Of a DNA stretch of 64,000 nt, positions 16,311 through 25,067 are shown in pieces (position 1 is the stretch's first letter; every line of letters starts with the position of its first letter). The notes below the pieces were generated by a model. It saw nothing but the letters and a program-made list of their open reading frames with translations, did not search any database and had not been told where the DNA came from. The position numbers and the translations under genes were made by a program. The DNA is from Sutcliffiella horikoshii (GTDB taxonomy: Bacteria; Bacillota; Bacilli; Bacillales; Bacillaceae_I): the NCBI RefSeq assembly GCF_008180725.1, contig NZ_VTEV01000004.1, forward strand, positions 388,312 to 452,311, in the 5' to 3' direction.

Positions 16311-16877
16311 ATGAAAGTATTAGTAATTACAGGGTATAAACCCCAGGAGCTGCAAATATTCAAAAAGAACGATCCTGCTGTACACTTTATAAAAAAAGCG
16401 ATACAGAAACGCTTGGCTGCTTTACTAGAGGAGCATTATGAGTTAGAATGGGTTGTCATTAGTGGGCAGTTAGGTGTGGAACTTTGGGCTGCGGAAGTTG
16501 TTTATGCTCTGCAAACAGATTTCCCAAAGCTAAAACTTGCCGTATTTACCCCATTTTTGGAACAAGAAGAAAAATGGAGTGAACAAAATAAGGAGTATTA
16601 CGAATCTATTTTGTCGCAAGCTAATCATATTGACTCCATTACGAAAAAGAAATATGAATCCCCACTTCAACTTAGATTGAAAAACCAGTTTGTCGTGGAT
16701 AAGTCGGACGCCCTGTTGGTGGTTTACGATGAAGAGGGGCCGGGTAGTCCTCAATATATTATTGCCATTGCCCGTAAAAAATCAGCTCAGACAAATTATC
16801 CTATATATATGATTGACAGCTACGAACTTCAGCTTGTTGTAGAAGAAGAACAGTACAATAGCAATCAAGAGTGGTAA
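16311..16877 (+). CDS. ypsA: YpsA, SLOG-fold protein linked to cell division
   Basis: The 188-residue protein begins [17 protein letters not shown] and holds the SLOG (Rossmann-like) landmarks [12 protein letters not shown] and the [18 protein letters not shown] loop. In B. subtilis and Staphylococcus aureus, YpsA overproduction inhibits division, and the gene sits beside gpsB. The start is taken at ATG 16311; a GTG six bases upstream would overlap the ribosome site. It is followed after 76 bp by gpsB on the same strand. Confidence 0.92.
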   Translation: MKVLVITGYKPQELQIFKKNDPAVHFIKKAIQKRLAALLEEHYELEWVVISGQLGVELWAAEVVYALQTDFPKLKLAVFTPFLEQEEKWSEQNKEYYESILSQANHIDSITKKKYESPLQLRLKNQFVVDKSDALLVVYDEEGPGSPQYIIAIARKKSAQTNYPIYMIDSYELQLVVEEEQYNSNQEW

Positions 16878-16953
16878 GAATGGAATAGAGAAATTGAGAA
16901 GTGACCCATTAATATTAATTTAAAGTGGGCACTCGCATAGAGGTGAGGAACTT

Positions 16954-17259
16954 ATGCTATCAGATAAAATTAAGTTAACGTCAAAAGAAATTCTAGAAAA
17001 AGAGTTCAAATCAGGCATGAGAGGCTATAAAGCAGAAGATGTGGACAAATTTTTAGACGTTGTGATAAAAGACTATGAAACCTTTTATCAAGAATATGAC
17101 TTGCTTGTCCAGGAAAATGCAAGACTGAAACGTCAAGTTGAAGAAGCAGGCAAAAAACCACAACCATCCAATACTAACAGCGGATCTACTAATTTTGATA
17201 TCCTAAGAAGATTATCAAACCTTGAAAAGCATGTATTCGGAAGTAAGTTATACGACTGA
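16954..17259 (+). CDS. gpsB: Cell division and elongation regulator GpsB
   Basis: GpsB is a DivIVA-like membrane-associated adaptor that moves PBP1 (PonA) between the side wall and the septum. The 101-residue protein has the DivIVA N-terminal motif [18 protein letters not shown] (residues 18-35), a coiled coil to about residue 65, a variable linker, and the C-terminal trimerisation helix [19 protein letters not shown] 16954 follows AGAGGTGAGG. Its known partner gene ponA lies 12 kb upstream in this window. Confidence 0.95.
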   Translation: MLSDKIKLTSKEILEKEFKSGMRGYKAEDVDKFLDVVIKDYETFYQEYDLLVQENARLKRQVEEAGKKPQPSNTNSGSTNFDILRRLSNLEKHVFGSKLYD

Positions 17260-17272
17260 CATTAATTTACAG

Positions 17273-17301
17273 TTGCATTCATTGCTCAAATTTACTATAC
17301 T
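17273..17301 (+). promoter_or_regulatory. SigA-type promoter of rnpB
   Basis: TTGCAT (17273-17278) and TATACT (17296-17301) are separated by 17 bp. The predicted transcription start, about 17308, falls just before the base-paired 5' end of RNase P RNA. Confidence 0.8.
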
Positions 17302-17312
17302 ATATCTTGCTG

Positions 17313-17725
17313 ACATCAATAGTGATTGGGTAACCGCTACAGTTTCGGCTGTAGAGGAAAGTCCATGCTCGCACAGGCTGAGATGCCTGTAGTGTTCGTG
17401 CCTAGCGAAAAAATAAGCTAGGGTAGCTTGGTTTTCGGACGAAGCTAACGGCAGGGAACGCACCTAAGTCTTTATAGATATGGTGTTAATACCTTGAAAG
17501 TGCCACAGTGACGTAGTCTTACAAGAAATTGTAAGAGTGGAACGAGGTAAACCCCTCGAGCGAGAAACCCAAATAATGGTAGGGGCACCTTCTCTAAGGA
17601 ATCCAACGATGAGAGGGACAGATACTTTAAAGTTTCTGTAGACAGATGGTTACCACCTGCGTACAAGGAGCGATCCGATTGCAGTACAAAGGAACAGAAC
17701 ATGGCTTACAGATCACTATTGATTG
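17313..17725 (+). ncRNA. rnpB: RNase P RNA (type B)
   Basis: This is the catalytic RNA that cuts 5' leaders from pre-tRNAs. Universally conserved segments are present: GAGGAAAGTCCATGCTCGCA near the 5' side, AGTGTTCGTGCCTAGCGA, GTGCCACAGTGACG, GAGTGGAACGAGGTAAACCC and CCTCGAGCGAGAAACCCAAA. The ends pair as helix P1: ATCAATAGTGAT (17315-17326) with ATCACTATTGAT (17712-17723). Overall layout matches the Bacillus (type B) form, about 410 nt. It follows gpsB, as in B. subtilis. Confidence 0.97.
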
Positions 17726-17756
17726 AATGTCGCATCCAACTATGATTATGTAACAT

Positions 17757-17787
17757 AAGCTCTCCTGTTGCCAGGAGAGCTTTATTT
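17757..17787 (+). terminator. Terminator after rnpB
   Basis: AAGCTCTCCTG and CAGGAGAGCTT pair over 11 bp with a short loop, then a T-rich end. It lies 30 bp after the 3' end of RNase P RNA. Confidence 0.88.
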
Positions 17788-17866
17788 GATAGATGGGATA
17801 TGGGAAAGAGAATTTGTGATAATAATACATAAGAGAATTTGAATATTAGTTAGGGTGAATATTACA

Positions 17867-19009
17867 ATGACAGACTACACATTAATTGCGACCGCAGCAA
17901 TGGGTTTAGAATCTCTTGTTGCTAAGGAAGTAAGAGATTTAGGTTATGAATGTACGGTTGATAACGGAAAGGTTATCTTTAAAGGAGATGCTATGGCCAT
18001 TTGCCGGGCGAATCTTTGGTTAAGGACTGCCGACAGAATCAAAGTGGTGGTAGGAGAATTTAAAGCCACTTCCTTTGAGGAACTTTTCGAAAAGACTAAA
18101 GCCTTACCCTGGGGAGACTATTTACCTGAAGATGCCGAGTTCCCGGTTATCGGAAAATCAGTAAAGTCCAAGCTCTTTAGTGTACCGGATTGCCAAGCTA
18201 TCGTAAAAAAGGCAGTAGTGGAAAAAATGAAGTCGCATTACAAAATTCAGACAGCATGGCTTGAAGAGAAAGGGGCAGTCTACAAGATTGAGGTTGCCTT
18301 GCTAAAAGATGTTGCTCAAATCACCATCGACGCCTCTGGAATCGGCTTACATAAACGAGGTTATCGTGCAGATCAAGGGGAAGCACCACTAAAAGAAACA
18401 TTGGCAGCTGCTTTGGTCATGCTAACGAACTGGTATCCTGATAAGCCATTTGTAGACCCTTTTTGCGGTTCAGGCACAATTCCTATTGAAGCAGCTCTAA
18501 TTGGACAAAACATAGCACCAGGATTTAATCGCGACTTTGTTTCAGAAGATTGGCATTGGATCGGGGATGACCTTTGGAAACAGGCCCGTGAAGAAATGGA
18601 AGATAAGGCTAACTATGACCAGCCGCTAGATATTGCAGGATATGATATAGATCACCGCATGATATCTATAGCTAAAGAAAACGCATTTGAAGCGGGACTG
18701 GGAGAACTAATTGACTTTAAACAAATGCAAGTTAGGGACTTTACCACAAGAAAAGAGTATGGTGTCATTATTGGAAATCCTCCATATGGAGAGCGTCTTG
18801 GTGAACGACCGGAAGTGGAGAAGATGTATCGGGAAATGGGGAAAGCTTTCTCTGAACTTGATACTTGGTCTGTCTATATACTCACATCCCATGAAGGATT
18901 TGAAAGCTTCTATGGGAAGAAAGCCACCAAGAAACGTAAGTTATTTAATGGTTTTATCAAAACCGACTTTTATCAATACTGGGGCAAGCGTCCGCCTAGA
19001 AAAGGATAA
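17867..19009 (+). CDS. ypsC: Class I rRNA guanine-N2 methyltransferase, YpsC/RlmL type
   Basis: The 380-residue protein has an N-terminal THUMP RNA-binding domain (about residues 45-155), then a SAM-dependent methylase domain with FVDPFCGSGTIPIEAAL (motif I) and GNPPYGERLG (NPPY at 304-307, the N2-guanine signature). The family methylates 23S rRNA at the position handled by the N-terminal half of E. coli RlmL. ATG 17867 gives MTDYTLIATAAMG as in relatives; a GTG four codons upstream coincides with the ribosome site AGGGTGA. Confidence 0.92.
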   Translation: MTDYTLIATAAMGLESLVAKEVRDLGYECTVDNGKVIFKGDAMAICRANLWLRTADRIKVVVGEFKATSFEELFEKTKALPWGDYLPEDAEFPVIGKSVKSKLFSVPDCQAIVKKAVVEKMKSHYKIQTAWLEEKGAVYKIEVALLKDVAQITIDASGIGLHKRGYRADQGEAPLKETLAAALVMLTNWYPDKPFVDPFCGSGTIPIEAALIGQNIAPGFNRDFVSEDWHWIGDDLWKQAREEMEDKANYDQPLDIAGYDIDHRMISIAKENAFEAGLGELIDFKQMQVRDFTTRKEYGVIIGNPPYGERLGERPEVEKMYREMGKAFSELDTWSVYILTSHEGFESFYGKKATKKRKLFNGFIKTDFYQYWGKRPPRKG

Positions 19010-19063
19010 AAACGTTTATCGGCATTAGGTAAAGGGAATTACTCCTAAAAAGGAGTGATGGTG

Positions 19064-19267
19064 TTGAGAGATCAGACTAAAGAAAAAACACTACTTGAGA
19101 GAAACAAGAAAGATAAGGCTTTTAAGGAAAACGAAAAGAATCAAAAAAACCGCGATCAACTTGTCATGCCGATTGATGAGCTTCCCCTTGAAGATATAAA
19201 ATATGAAAAAGAGGAAGAACGCGACAAAGAGGGTTCTAAAAATCGTTCTTCGAGTAAAGCAGATTAA
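19064..19267 (+). CDS. Hypothetical highly charged small protein
   Basis: Start codons GTG 19061 and TTG 19064 both follow AAAAAGGAG; 19064 has the better spacing of eight bases. The product of about 67 residues is almost entirely Lys, Glu, Asp, Asn and Arg with a short conserved-looking centre LVMPIDELPLEDIKYE. It is unstructured in appearance and unrecognised. It lies 54 bp after ypsC on the same strand. Confidence 0.65.
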   Translation: MRDQTKEKTLLERNKKDKAFKENEKNQKNRDQLVMPIDELPLEDIKYEKEEERDKEGSKNRSSSKAD

Positions 19268-19360
19268 TCAAACTAGATAAATTTCATAAACACCATAGAT
19301 GAATAAACTTCAGAAATTGGGCATAGAATACTCCTATCAATACTGTTTGGAGGGATTTCT

Positions 19361-19555
19361 ATGCCTTTGCATGTGAATGACTTTATGAGGATCTCCAAAG
19401 CATTGGAAAGTAGCTATCAGCGCCTTGCAAGTGAAAACCTGCTAGATAATCATGAATGTGTAGAACGAATGAACGCTGCACGTGATGAATATACAAAAGC
19501 AATGCTGTACGCCACCCTGCTTGATGATGAGATTATCCATATTACTAAGAACTAA
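19361..19555 (+). CDS. Hypothetical 64-residue helical protein
   Basis: ATG 19361 follows TTGGAGGGA. The product (MPLHVNDFMRISKALES at the start, IIHITKN at the end) is amphipathic and likely all-helical. No family is recognised. A strong terminator follows directly and then the second 52-bp repeat array. Confidence 0.65.
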   Translation: MPLHVNDFMRISKALESSYQRLASENLLDNHECVERMNAARDEYTKAMLYATLLDDEIIHITKN

Positions 19556-19557
19556 GC

Positions 19558-19585
19558 GAAGCCTCCTAATTGGAGGTTTTTTATT
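19558..19585 (+). terminator. Terminator before array 2
   Basis: GCCTCC and GGAGGT pair around TAATT and are followed by T6. It insulates array 2 from upstream transcription. Confidence 0.85.
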
Positions 19586-19603
19586 TGGAGTTGCCTTCGG
19601 TGA

Positions 19604-20435
19604 AGCGGAGAACGAGATGGAGAAGTCTTGAAGGAGTGAATGAAGACCTCACTGAAGCGTGAAACGAGATGGAGAAGTCTTGATGAATTGAATGAAGACC
19701 TCACTGAAGCGTGAAACGAGGTGGAGAAGTCTTGAAGGAGCGAATGAAGACCTCACTGAAGCGTGAAACGAGATGGAGAAGTCTTCATAGAGTGAATGAA
19801 GACCTCACTGAAGCGGAAAACGAGATGAAGAAGTCTTCATAGAGGGAATGAAGACCTCACTGAAGCGGAAAACGAGATGGAGAAGTCTTCATAGAGCGAA
19901 TGAAGACCTCACTGAAGCGGAAAACGAGATGGAGAAGTCTTCATAGAGTGAATGAAGACCTCACTGAAGCGGAAAACGAGATGAAGAAGTCTTCATAGAG
20001 GGAATGAAGACCTCACTGAAGCTTGAAACGAGATGGAGAAGTCTTCATAGAGTGAATGAAGACCTCACTGAAGCGAAAAACGAGATGGAGAAGTCTTCAT
20101 AGAGCGAATGAAGACCTCACTGAAGCGAAAAACGAGATGGAGAAGTCTTCATAGAGGGAATGAAGACCTCACTGAAGCGGAAAACGAGATGAAGAAGTCT
20201 TCATAGAGCGAATGAAGACCTCACTGAAGCGAAAAACGAGGTAGAGAAGTCTTCATAGAGCGAATGAAGACCGCACAGAAGCGTGAAACGAGGTGGAGAA
20301 GTCTTGAAAGAGCGAATGAAGACCTCACTGAAGCGTGAAACGAGATGGAGAAGTCTTGAAAGAGCGAATGAAGACCTCACTGAAGCCGGAATCGGAGTAG
20401 AGAGGTCTTCATAAAAAGAACAAAGACTTCTAATG
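19604..20435 (+). repeat. 52-bp tandem repeat array 2 (16 copies)
   Basis: Sixteen units begin at 19604 and every 52 bp to 20384, without any net insertion or deletion; GAAGACC was checked at 19642, 19694, 19746, 19798 and 19850. The 29-bp dyad core reads GAAGTCTTCAT, a 7-base centre, then ATGAAGACCTC, with 10 of 11 positions complementary. Early and late units carry GAAGTCTTGA instead, which weakens the dyad. The 23-bp linker (ACTGAAGCGTGAAACGAGAT plus GGA, or with GCGG/GCGA for GCGT) is array-specific. The last unit is degenerate. It fills the gap between two genes and encodes nothing. Confidence 0.97.
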
Positions 20436-20440
20436 CCCTG

Positions 20441-20470
20441 TTGACAAGTACTCCCTGGATAGTAGATAAT
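20441..20470 (+). promoter_or_regulatory. Promoter of ypvA
   Basis: A consensus -35 TTGACA (20441-20446) and GATAAT (20465-20470) are separated by 18 bp. The promoter starts directly at the end of array 2, and the gene begins 36 bp downstream. Confidence 0.75.
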
Positions 20471-20505
20471 GACTAGATGCAAACTTTTTCTCGGAGGTAC
20501 ATAGA

Positions 20506-22425
20506 ATGAACAATCGTCTGCCATTTACAATGAACAAAGGGGATGCTTTTTTTGATCGCCTGAACGAATGGATTGGGGATGTTTTTTACGACATCCTACC
20601 CGAAGCTGGATTCGAATTACGTGATGAACAAATTTTTATGGCTTTCCAATTGGAGAGAGCTTTTAAAGAGAAAAAGGTCATATTCTCCGAAGCCGGTGTA
20701 GGAACTGGGAAGACGATGGTGTACCTTTTATACGCAATCTGTTATGCGAGATATATGGGAAAGCCAGCTATCATAACCTGTGCCGATGAGTCGTTGATTG
20801 AGCAGCTTGTTAAAAAAGAAGGGGACATAGCTAAACTATCGAAAGTTTTAGACATTACAATGGATGTTCGTCTAGCGAAATCTCCTGAACAATACTTGTG
20901 CTTGAACAAATTAGATTATGCCGTTAATAAATATGATAACGACAACATAGATGAAGTGTATGATGCACTTCCAAGCTTTGTGACGAAACCTGCTGCGATG
21001 CAGTCTTTCCATCCTTACGGAGATCGAAAAGATTACGCAAAACTGAATGATGAAGAATGGGACATGGTCGGTTGGGACACATTCCAAGACTGTTTCAGTT
21101 GTGAAAAACGACATCGTTGTGGACAAACTCTATCGCGCGATCATTACAGAAAATCAACAGACTTGATCATCTGTTCCCATGATTTTTACATGGAACATGT
21201 TTGGACTTTTGAAAAAAGAAAAAGAGAAGGTCAGCTTCCACTATTGCCAGAAGCATCAAGTGTCGTTTTTGATGAAGGCCATTTATTGGAGTTTGCTGCC
21301 CAAAAGGCATTAACGTATAAGATTAAAAACCAGCAGGTGGAAGAAATTCTTACCCGCTTATTAGGAAACGATTTAAGAGAAGAATTTGCTTATTTAGTAG
21401 AGGATTCTTTACAGGCAAACGACCTGTTTTTTGATATGCTAGAAGATAGCTTGACAAGCATTGAGGGCTCTGACCGAAAAGATATCACGATGGATAACAG
21501 ACTTGTGAAAAGTGCCAAAGACCTCCTTGCGAAAATAGAAGAGATAGGCAATCAACTTGTGTTTGAAGGTGAACTCCACACAGTAGATCACTATCAGCTG
21601 CACATAGTGGAGGAGTACTTGGACTCTATCGAATTTTTACTAAAACTTCTTTTATCAAAAGAAGATGTGATAGCCTGGGCTGAACATGCAAATAAGGACC
21701 TGACACTTGTTGTGATGCCTAAAACTGTTGAAGAGGTACTAAAGGAAAATGTCTTTTCTAAACGCATTCCTTTCATTTTCTCATCTGCTACGTTATCAGA
21801 CAATGAGAACTTTAGTTATCTTGCCTCTTCATTGGGTATAGAAGACTATTTATCCTTTTCCATAAATTCACCATTTGATTATGAAGAAAATATGAAACTT
21901 TCATTAACGGTCGAAGAGGATTTTAATACAAAATTCAACCAGACTATGGAATCCATCGGTAGAAATGGCGGAAGAACGCTTGTTTTGTTCTCGACCAAAG
22001 AGGAATTAATAAGGTTTAAAGCGGAAAATGCCAACAACGTGGACTATCCATTCCTTTATGAAGGAGAGAAGGAAATCAGTGTGTTGGTTTCTGAATTCCA
22101 GAATGAAGAAAGTGCTGTCCTTTGTGCTTATCATTTATGGGAAGGGTTGGATATCCCTGGACCTTCATTGTCTAATGTTGTTATTTGGTCCTTGCCATTT
22201 CCGCCAAATGATCCAGTCTTTGCTGCCAAGCGAAAAGGGCTTGAAGATCCATATATGCAACTTGATGTTCCTTATATGCTGCTTCGCCTTCGTCAAGGAA
22301 TGGGCCGTCTTATCCGTACGACAGATGATAGCGGAGAAATTACCGTCTATCTGCCATCTGGATTACCGGAAGCAGTACGTGCAAAAATTGAAGGCGTCTT
22401 ACCGACCAGCCCAGTAACTCAATAA
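20506..22425 (+). CDS. ypvA: DinG/XPD-type ATP-dependent helicase YpvA
   Basis: This superfamily 2 helicase of 639 residues has Walker A GVGTGKT (near 64), a DEGH box (near 256), motif VI QGMGRLIRT, and four cysteines at about 132, 196, 199 and 205 that would hold an iron-sulfur cluster (DCFSCEKRHRCG). XPD-like helicases unwind 5'-3' in repair and at R-loops; the exact role of YpvA is not known. ATG 20506 follows CTCGGAGG. A terminator follows the stop. Confidence 0.92.
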   Translation: MNNRLPFTMNKGDAFFDRLNEWIGDVFYDILPEAGFELRDEQIFMAFQLERAFKEKKVIFSEAGVGTGKTMVYLLYAICYARYMGKPAIITCADESLIEQLVKKEGDIAKLSKVLDITMDVRLAKSPEQYLCLNKLDYAVNKYDNDNIDEVYDALPSFVTKPAAMQSFHPYGDRKDYAKLNDEEWDMVGWDTFQDCFSCEKRHRCGQTLSRDHYRKSTDLIICSHDFYMEHVWTFEKRKREGQLPLLPEASSVVFDEGHLLEFAAQKALTYKIKNQQVEEILTRLLGNDLREEFAYLVEDSLQANDLFFDMLEDSLTSIEGSDRKDITMDNRLVKSAKDLLAKIEEIGNQLVFEGELHTVDHYQLHIVEEYLDSIEFLLKLLLSKEDVIAWAEHANKDLTLVVMPKTVEEVLKENVFSKRIPFIFSSATLSDNENFSYLASSLGIEDYLSFSINSPFDYEENMKLSLTVEEDFNTKFNQTMESIGRNGGRTLVLFSTKEELIRFKAENANNVDYPFLYEGEKEISVLVSEFQNEESAVLCAYHLWEGLDIPGPSLSNVVIWSLPFPPNDPVFAAKRKGLEDPYMQLDVPYMLLRLRQGMGRLIRTTDDSGEITVYLPSGLPEAVRAKIEGVLPTSPVTQ

Positions 22426-22431
22426 TTTTTA

Positions 22432-22468
22432 AACACTAAAGCACCGAAGCTTAATTCGGTGCTTTTTT
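22432..22468 (+). terminator. Terminator after ypvA
   Basis: AAGCACCGA and TCGGTGCTT form a 9-bp stem, then T6. Confidence 0.9.
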
Positions 22469-22492
22469 AATAGTAAAGAAAGTATATAAAAC

Positions 22493-22796
22493 GTTGAGCT
22501 CCGTTCTTGGCGCTCGGCTTGCCTGTGGGCGGTCCGCCTCCTTACATAATCCATGAACTTCTTTTCCAAATGGTTGCCAACTAGTGAGAAAATTGTGTAT
22601 TCTTAACAGGAGCTCTATTATTAATTTATGTCAGCGTTATGAATATTTTAGAGTTATATATAGCTGGTGATTGGAGATAATGCGGAGACTCCTGTGGGGG
22701 ATAGCGCTAGGTGGAGACCCCGCAGGCTTGCCGAGGAAGCTCCAGCAGCGCCCCGCGGAAAGCGAAGCCATTTTCGGAAATCACCAGCGGTGTTTA
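22493..22796. repeat. Dispersed ~130-bp repeat pair (locus B)
   Basis: The right copy (22662-22796) runs from AGCTGGTGATTGGAG to GGAAATCACCAGCGG and keeps the internal GGAGACCCCGCAGG and GGAAAGCGAAGCCATTT blocks. The left part (22493 to about 22545) is a shortened copy in the opposite orientation (GTTGAGCTCCGTTCTTGGCG, GGGCGGTCCGCCTCC). AGCTCTAT occurs on both sides at 22611-22618 and 22807-22814. The whole 410-bp gap between ypvA and ypwA is filled by this material. Confidence 0.85.
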
Positions 22797-22835
22797 GCAT
22801 CACAGCAGCTCTATAAATAATTGGGGGAGATACAT

Positions 22836-24353
22836 ATGATAGAAATCAGCAAAGTAAAAGAAGAATACGTAAATCACATTAACAAAATGGATAGTTATAA
22901 CGAAGCACTATCTCTGATTTTCTGGGACCTAAGAACAGGTGCTCCTAAAAAAGGAGTAGATCGTCGATCAGACGTTATCGGAATCCTGTCCTCAGAAGTA
23001 TTTAACATGTCAACTTCAGAAGAAATGGCAAGCTATTTAACACAACTTTTAAACGAAGATATATTCAACGAACTAGATGATATTACAAAAGCCTCACTAC
23101 TTGAAAGCAAAAAAAACTACGACCGCAACAAGAAAGTTCCGGCAAAAGAGTACCAAGAATATGTAGTGTTATCGACCAAGGCTGAGTCTGTTTGGGAAGA
23201 AGCAAAAGAAAAATCGGATTTTTCTCTCCTGCAACCGTACTTAGAAAAATTGGTCGCGTTCAACAAAAAGTTCATCGAGTACTGGGGCTATGAAGGAAAT
23301 AAATATAATACATTGTTAGATATGTACGAACCGGGTATTACAGTGGATAAATTGGATGAGGTATTTGCTAAGCTAAAAGAGAGGATTGTTCCTCTAGTCC
23401 AAAATATTGCTGACTCCTCTGTCCACCCAAGGGCAAATGAATTGTTGGTACCTTTTTCAAAAGATAAACAACGCGACTTTAGCTTAGAGATATTAAAGGA
23501 ACTTTCATATGATTTCGACGCAGGTAGACTAGATGAGACTGTTCATCCATTTGCTATTGGACTGAACCCGGGTGACGTTCGGGTTACGACTAAATATGAT
23601 GAAGAGGATTTCCGAACGGCTGTTTTCGGAACCATCCACGAATGTGGGCACGCACTATATGAGCAGAATATTTCCAAAGAACTTCAAGGTACTGGGTTGT
23701 GCACGGGAACATCCATGGGAATCCACGAATCTCAATCTTTATTTTATGAGAACTTTGTAGGTCGTCATGAAAACTTCTGGAAACGACACTATGAAAGTCT
23801 TCAACGTTATGCAGGAGGTAAGTTTGATGAGATCAGTCTAGAGGAATTCTACCTTGCAATTAACGAATCCAAACCTTCACTCATTCGTATTGAAGCAGAT
23901 GAGTTGACCTATTCATTACACATAATGATTCGATATGAATTGGAAAAAGCACTATTTAATGATGAATTGGAAGTAAAGGATCTTCCTCAGGCTTGGAATG
24001 AAAAATACCAAAGCTATCTGGGCATTACCCCTCCAAATGACGCCAAAGGTGTATTACAAGATGTACACTGGTCTGGTGGAAGCTTTGGCTATTTCCCTTC
24101 CTATGCTTTGGGGTATATGTATGCTGCACAATTTAAACAAGCAATGTTAAAAGATTTGCCAAACTACGATGAGCTCTTAGCAAACGGAAATTTAGAACCT
24201 GTGAAAGAATGGCTAACAGATAAAGTACATCAACACGGTAAATTGAAGAAACCATTAGAAATCTTGAAGGATGTAACCGGTGAAGAGTTGAATGCAGACC
24301 ACCTCATTAAGTACTTGGAAGATAAGTATAATAAAATTTATCAATTAACTTAA
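22836..24353 (+). CDS. ypwA: M32 family carboxypeptidase (Taq-type)
   Basis: This zinc or cobalt metallocarboxypeptidase removes C-terminal residues from peptides in the cytoplasm. The 505-residue protein has the active-site HECGH (near residue 268), the family motif GIHESQSLFYEN, the RIEADELTY segment and the late GYFPSYALGYMYA motif. All metal and catalytic signatures are present. ATG 22836 follows GGGGGAG. It is a single gene bounded by the locus B repeats and a terminator. Confidence 0.95.
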   Translation: MIEISKVKEEYVNHINKMDSYNEALSLIFWDLRTGAPKKGVDRRSDVIGILSSEVFNMSTSEEMASYLTQLLNEDIFNELDDITKASLLESKKNYDRNKKVPAKEYQEYVVLSTKAESVWEEAKEKSDFSLLQPYLEKLVAFNKKFIEYWGYEGNKYNTLLDMYEPGITVDKLDEVFAKLKERIVPLVQNIADSSVHPRANELLVPFSKDKQRDFSLEILKELSYDFDAGRLDETVHPFAIGLNPGDVRVTTKYDEEDFRTAVFGTIHECGHALYEQNISKELQGTGLCTGTSMGIHESQSLFYENFVGRHENFWKRHYESLQRYAGGKFDEISLEEFYLAINESKPSLIRIEADELTYSLHIMIRYELEKALFNDELEVKDLPQAWNEKYQSYLGITPPNDAKGVLQDVHWSGGSFGYFPSYALGYMYAAQFKQAMLKDLPNYDELLANGNLEPVKEWLTDKVHQHGKLKKPLEILKDVTGEELNADHLIKYLEDKYNKIYQLT

Positions 24354-24361
24354 TTAATGGT

Positions 24362-24397
24362 AATGGGACCAGGGGAGATTCTCTGGTCTTTTTTGTT
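24362..24397 (+). terminator. Terminator after ypwA
   Basis: GACCAGGGGA and TCTCTGGTC pair with one G-T wobble, then T6. Confidence 0.8.
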
Positions 24398-24404
24398 GTT
24401 GTGT

Positions 24405-24434
24405 AAACAAAAAAACCCGCCATAAAGGAGGGTT
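24405..24434 (-). terminator. Terminator of the cheX-like gene
   Basis: On the minus strand, ACCCTCC pairs with GGCGGGT (one mismatch) and is followed by T7. Confidence 0.7.
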
Positions 24435-24440
24435 GAGTGG

Positions 24441-24899
24441 TTAGGAAGCTTCTTCTAATTCCATAATAATTTGCATGTGCATGGTATCTTTTAAATAAAC
24501 AGGAGTATGTAGGCGGTGCATTAGATGAAACTCCTTTTGTTGTTCGCTTAATACATCAGGTGGAGTAATATCCATATTGATGCCACTTCCCGCCACTTTC
24601 GATGATAAGGTCCCTGCAATCATATTTCCAAGTTCCCCCGTGAAGGATTGAAGCATTTCACCTTCTAGCTGCATGCCAAACATCATTTCTCCGATGTGCT
24701 GAAAAGCATGTCGTTCCCCTTGAATAATCAACTGACCACGAATGTCACCGGTTAACATGATGAGCACACCGTACGAAACATTTGTAAGTTTTTCTGTATA
24801 TAAGCGAGGTTGATCAAAGGTAAACTCTATCGGAATAACCGTCTTAAACGAGTCTAAAGTCCTGTCAAAAACTTGCGTTAAGTTTTCTGAAAGGGACAT
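24441..24899 (-). CDS. CheX-like phosphatase-fold protein
   Basis: The 152-residue protein has the CheX/CheC fold pattern, with the active-site type ExxN in GELGNMIAGTLSSKVAG (near residues 88-104). CheX dephosphorylates CheY-P in some bacteria. No chemotaxis gene is nearby, so a stand-alone role is possible. ATG 24899 follows GTAGGAGG; the longer frame has no ribosome site. It is convergent with ypwA. Confidence 0.82.
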   Translation of the reverse strand: MSLSENLTQVFDRTLDSFKTVIPIEFTFDQPRLYTEKLTNVSYGVLIMLTGDIRGQLIIQGERHAFQHIGEMMFGMQLEGEMLQSFTGELGNMIAGTLSSKVAGSGINMDITPPDVLSEQQKEFHLMHRLHTPVYLKDTMHMQIIMELEEAS

Positions 24900-25067
24900 T
24901 TGGCACCTCCTACGTATATTTGAATAGTACAAATTTATCATACCACATTTCCCTTTCTATTTTTCAACAAATTTCAACAATTTCACGGTTGATAAAGGGT
25001 TTTTTGTTGAAGAATAAACATAAATGAAGTAGGATGTAGTACCTAAAGAGTTTATAGGAGGAACATC

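Noticed and set aside
17248..17702. Protein-coding frames over the rnpB locus
   Set aside because: The region is RNase P RNA, with conserved cores and a paired P1 helix; frames there are accidental.
19604..20435. CRISPR array (29-bp repeat with 23-bp spacer geometry)
   Set aside because: The dimensions look CRISPR-like, but the 23-bp linkers are nearly the same in all units of one array, the 29-bp cores vary, and no cas gene is in the window.
20201..20524. Minus-strand open frame across array 2
   Set aside because: Its repeated peptide comes from the 52-bp repeat; 52 is not a multiple of three, so the frame changes in each unit and there is no ribosome site.
22028..22417. Second-frame open reading frame inside ypvA
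   Set aside because: It is fully inside the helicase gene, whose motif VI region covers the same bases; no independent start signal.
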